A DNA stretch of 64,000 nucleotides from Phytophthora colocasiae (lineage: Eukaryota > Oomycota > Peronosporomycetes > Peronosporales > Peronosporaceae): assembly GCA_018806915.1 (NCBI GenBank), contig JAGKQI010000093.1, positions 372,001 to 436,000 of the forward strand. Direction: 5' to 3'. Position 1 is the stretch's first letter; every line of letters begins with the position of its first letter. The notes under the pieces are model-generated. The model saw only the letters and a list, made by a program, of their open reading frames with translations. It was not told the DNA's origin and ran no database searches. The position numbers were made by a program, and so were the translations under genes. Positions 62,143 to 64,000 of this stretch are shown here, piece after piece.

Positions 62143-64000
62143 TCAGCTGTTCATCGAGAAGTTATCGTGACATTCCCTCCCTCGAACGAAGGCCTCCCGT
62201 GCGTTGATGGTATCGCTGTATGAGACCTTCAATGGTTTGCAGGTTGGAAGCTGGTTCCCATGTCGTTTTGACTGACTGAGCCATTTTACTTCGTAAAGGG
62301 TCTGTCGGCGTGACGCCTTGTGGTTGATGATGTCTTCGACAAGCTCGCCTTCAGTTCCATCATGGAGTCGAACCTGTAAAAATTCGCTGATTCGCACGGC
62401 GATTTTCAGCAGCGATGTAAGGTTTCAGCATGCTGGTGTGGAAAACCGGGTGCATTCGAATAGCTGGTGGTAGCTTGAGCTGGTAGTAGCCTCGGCCAAT
62501 GCACTTGGAAACCGTAAACGGTCCTACCCATCGCGCACCGCGTTTCTTCTTCGTCGTACCCATGTCCTTAGCTGACAAGTTTCGCCACAAAGTAAAACTT
62601 CAGCACCGACTTGGAACGTTTGGGCACGTCGGTTTTTGCTGAAAAGGTCTGCCATCCGTTCTTGAGAAGCAGCAATACATCGTCGAGCTTTTGCGAGCAA
62701 GTCAGCCTGCTGAAGTAGGAATTCCGAATGCTTCGTTGTGCGAGATGGCTGGTCTGGTAGATTCAACGTTGCCGGTGTACTTGAATGTATCCGATGTCAG
62801 CCTCGAAAGGCGACATTTGATCGCCGCTTGAATCGCGCGTTGTACGCAAATTCTGCTAGCGAAAGATGTTCATCCCAGTCATTCGAATCGGCGTTGAAAA
62901 TGCTCGTAGGTAGTTTTCCAGCGTTTGGTTCAGTCGCTCGGTAACACCGTCTCCTTGAGGACGAAAAGAAGTTGTTAGCTTCTGCTCCACCTTCAGCAGT
63001 TCGCAGAGCTTGGTCCAGAACGATGAGGTAAACTTCGAGTCACGGTCGGAGAGAACAACACTCGGTAAGCCGTGGAGTCGAAAGATCTCTTGCTGGTAGT
63101 GTCTTGCAACATCTTGAGCATTGTCAGTCACCTTCCCGGTACAAAGTGAGCCCTCTTCGTAAGTTGGTCGATCACAACCATGACGCTATTGTATCCTCGA
63201 GACGTAAGCGGTAACTGAACGATGAAATCCATGGCAATGTGAGTCCATCGTTTCGTTGGAATTGCATGGCTGTTGAGGAGGCCTGGCGGTTTTTCGTTGC
63301 GTGATTTGATACGAACGCAGATTTCGCAGCCTTTCACGTATTTTGTGACGTCGCGGATCATCCGTGGCCAGTAGTAGTGCTCTTCGACAAGACGAGCTGT
63401 GCGATCAATGCCGGGATGCCCATATACAGGGCTGTCGTGAAATTCCTCCAGGACATGATCAAGGAGTTCCTTGACACGAGGAAGCACGAGTCGCAGCCGA
63501 TCGTCGTGGCCGCCTCGATAGTACAGACGTCCTTCGTGCAGTGAGTAGCGTTCGAATTGTCGAGGCGCAGCTGGAAGTGGTTCTTTGCTGGCTTGGTGCG
63601 GTACTGCCGTGTCTAATAGCCGCAACAATGCTGTGGTTGTCGGGTCTTCCCATACCGCTTCATGGCCTCGGCGACGGTAGACGATAATGCGTCGTTGACT
63701 CTTGCGCGCACTCGGCTTCGCGTTGCTATCGCCGCCAGAGTAATGGGTTCGGCTTGTTTCGTCGGTAAGAAGTCGGGTCGGCGCGATATGCCGTCAGCAA
63801 CTTCGTTTTGGTTTCTTGAATGTAGCGAATCTCAAAACGGTACTCAGCTAATTCATCATACCATCGAGCGATCCGTCGCGAAATTGTTTTCTGCTTGAAG
63901 ACTGTTTCCAGGCTCTTGTGATCCGTCTCGACAATAAATGGTCGGTCCAGCAGGTAAACACGCCAAGTGCGCAGACCAAACAAAATCGCCAACAGTTCCT
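62143..64000 (-). mobile_element. Ty3/gypsy retrotransposon, 3' polyprotein part, decayed (runs off right edge)
   Basis: Minus-strand pieces in order: RNase H (63992-63726, FIVETDHKSLETVFKQKTIS), integrase zinc finger and core (63628-63128, YGHPGIDRTARLVEEHYYWP, GCEICVRI, AMDFIVQLPLTSRG), integrase core continued (63131-62856, VVLSDRDSKFTSSFW; DGVTERLNQTLENYL), a linker (62766-62524; 62590-62360, RWVGPFTVSKCIGRGYYQLK) and a chromodomain-like C-terminus (62397-62143, VEDIINHKASRRQTLYEVKW). The pieces change frame at several points (near 63815, 63650, 63130, 62850 and 62560), so the copy is not functional. Reverse transcriptase and gag lie outside. Confidence 0.85.
63128..63628 (-). pseudogene. 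Integrase domain fragment of the Ty3/gypsy element
   Basis: Contains the HHCC zinc-binding region (H and H in FHDSPVYGHPGIDR with EEHYYW; C and C in GCEIC) and the first catalytic Asp in MDFIVQLP. The second Asp and Glu are in the next, frame-shifted fragment at 63131-62856. Confidence 0.8.

Overview
This window is nuclear DNA of an oomycete, most likely a Phytophthora species or close relative. The evidence is a secreted RXLR/EER host-targeting effector gene, compact genes with short GT-AG introns of about 55-100 nt, a flagellar/centriolar WD40 protein (oomycetes have zoospores), and MULE, piggyBac, hAT and Ty3/gypsy elements of the kind typical of these genomes. No rRNA, tRNA or CRISPR array was recognised.

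Layout. 1-9.3 kb: the tail of an unidentified gene, then a cluster of seven Mpv17/PMP22-family membrane protein genes on both strands. Four are intact, two are decayed, and one is split by a 3.2 kb MULE. 9.7-16.3 kb: a flavin-reductase-like gene split by a MULE and a piggyBac element. 16.5-29.5 kb: a gene for a single-pass membrane protein, split by an 11.2 kb head-to-tail array of three near-identical copies of a DDE transposon I cannot place in a superfamily. 30.4-49.2 kb: an ordinary gene-dense stretch with a dethiobiotin-synthetase-like ATPase, a polytopic membrane protein, a Nup42-type nucleoporin, a TMEM43-like protein, PNO1, a poorly resolved gene, TRAPPC11, glyoxalase II, a SMYD-type SET/MYND protein and a PTEN-like phosphatase. 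50.4-53 kb: an RXLR effector gene split by an intact hAT element. 53.7-61.1 kb: a small membrane-protein candidate, a WDR90/POC16 homologue of 1,939 codons, and a mitochondrial-type cyclophilin. 62.1-64 kb: a decayed Ty3/gypsy polyprotein running off the right edge.

The strongest theme is insertional disruption. Five insertion events, from at least four kinds of DNA element, lie inside the exons of four host genes. Each is flanked by a clean target-site duplication of the expected length. When the element and one duplication are subtracted, each coding length returns to a multiple of three (624, 711, 1806 and 480 nt) and the frame is open across the joint. The insertions are therefore recent. 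They hit the dispensable or duplicated genes and spare the conserved housekeeping genes between them.

The best candidate for something undescribed is the triplicated element at 16591-27829. It has an 8-bp target duplication around the whole array, identical 8-bp joints between copies, two GC-rich hairpins at one end, a transposase-like protein with D-D-E candidate residues, and a coding frame continuing through two TAG codons present in all three copies. The copies differ mainly by small indels, so long-read error or assembly effects must be ruled out first.
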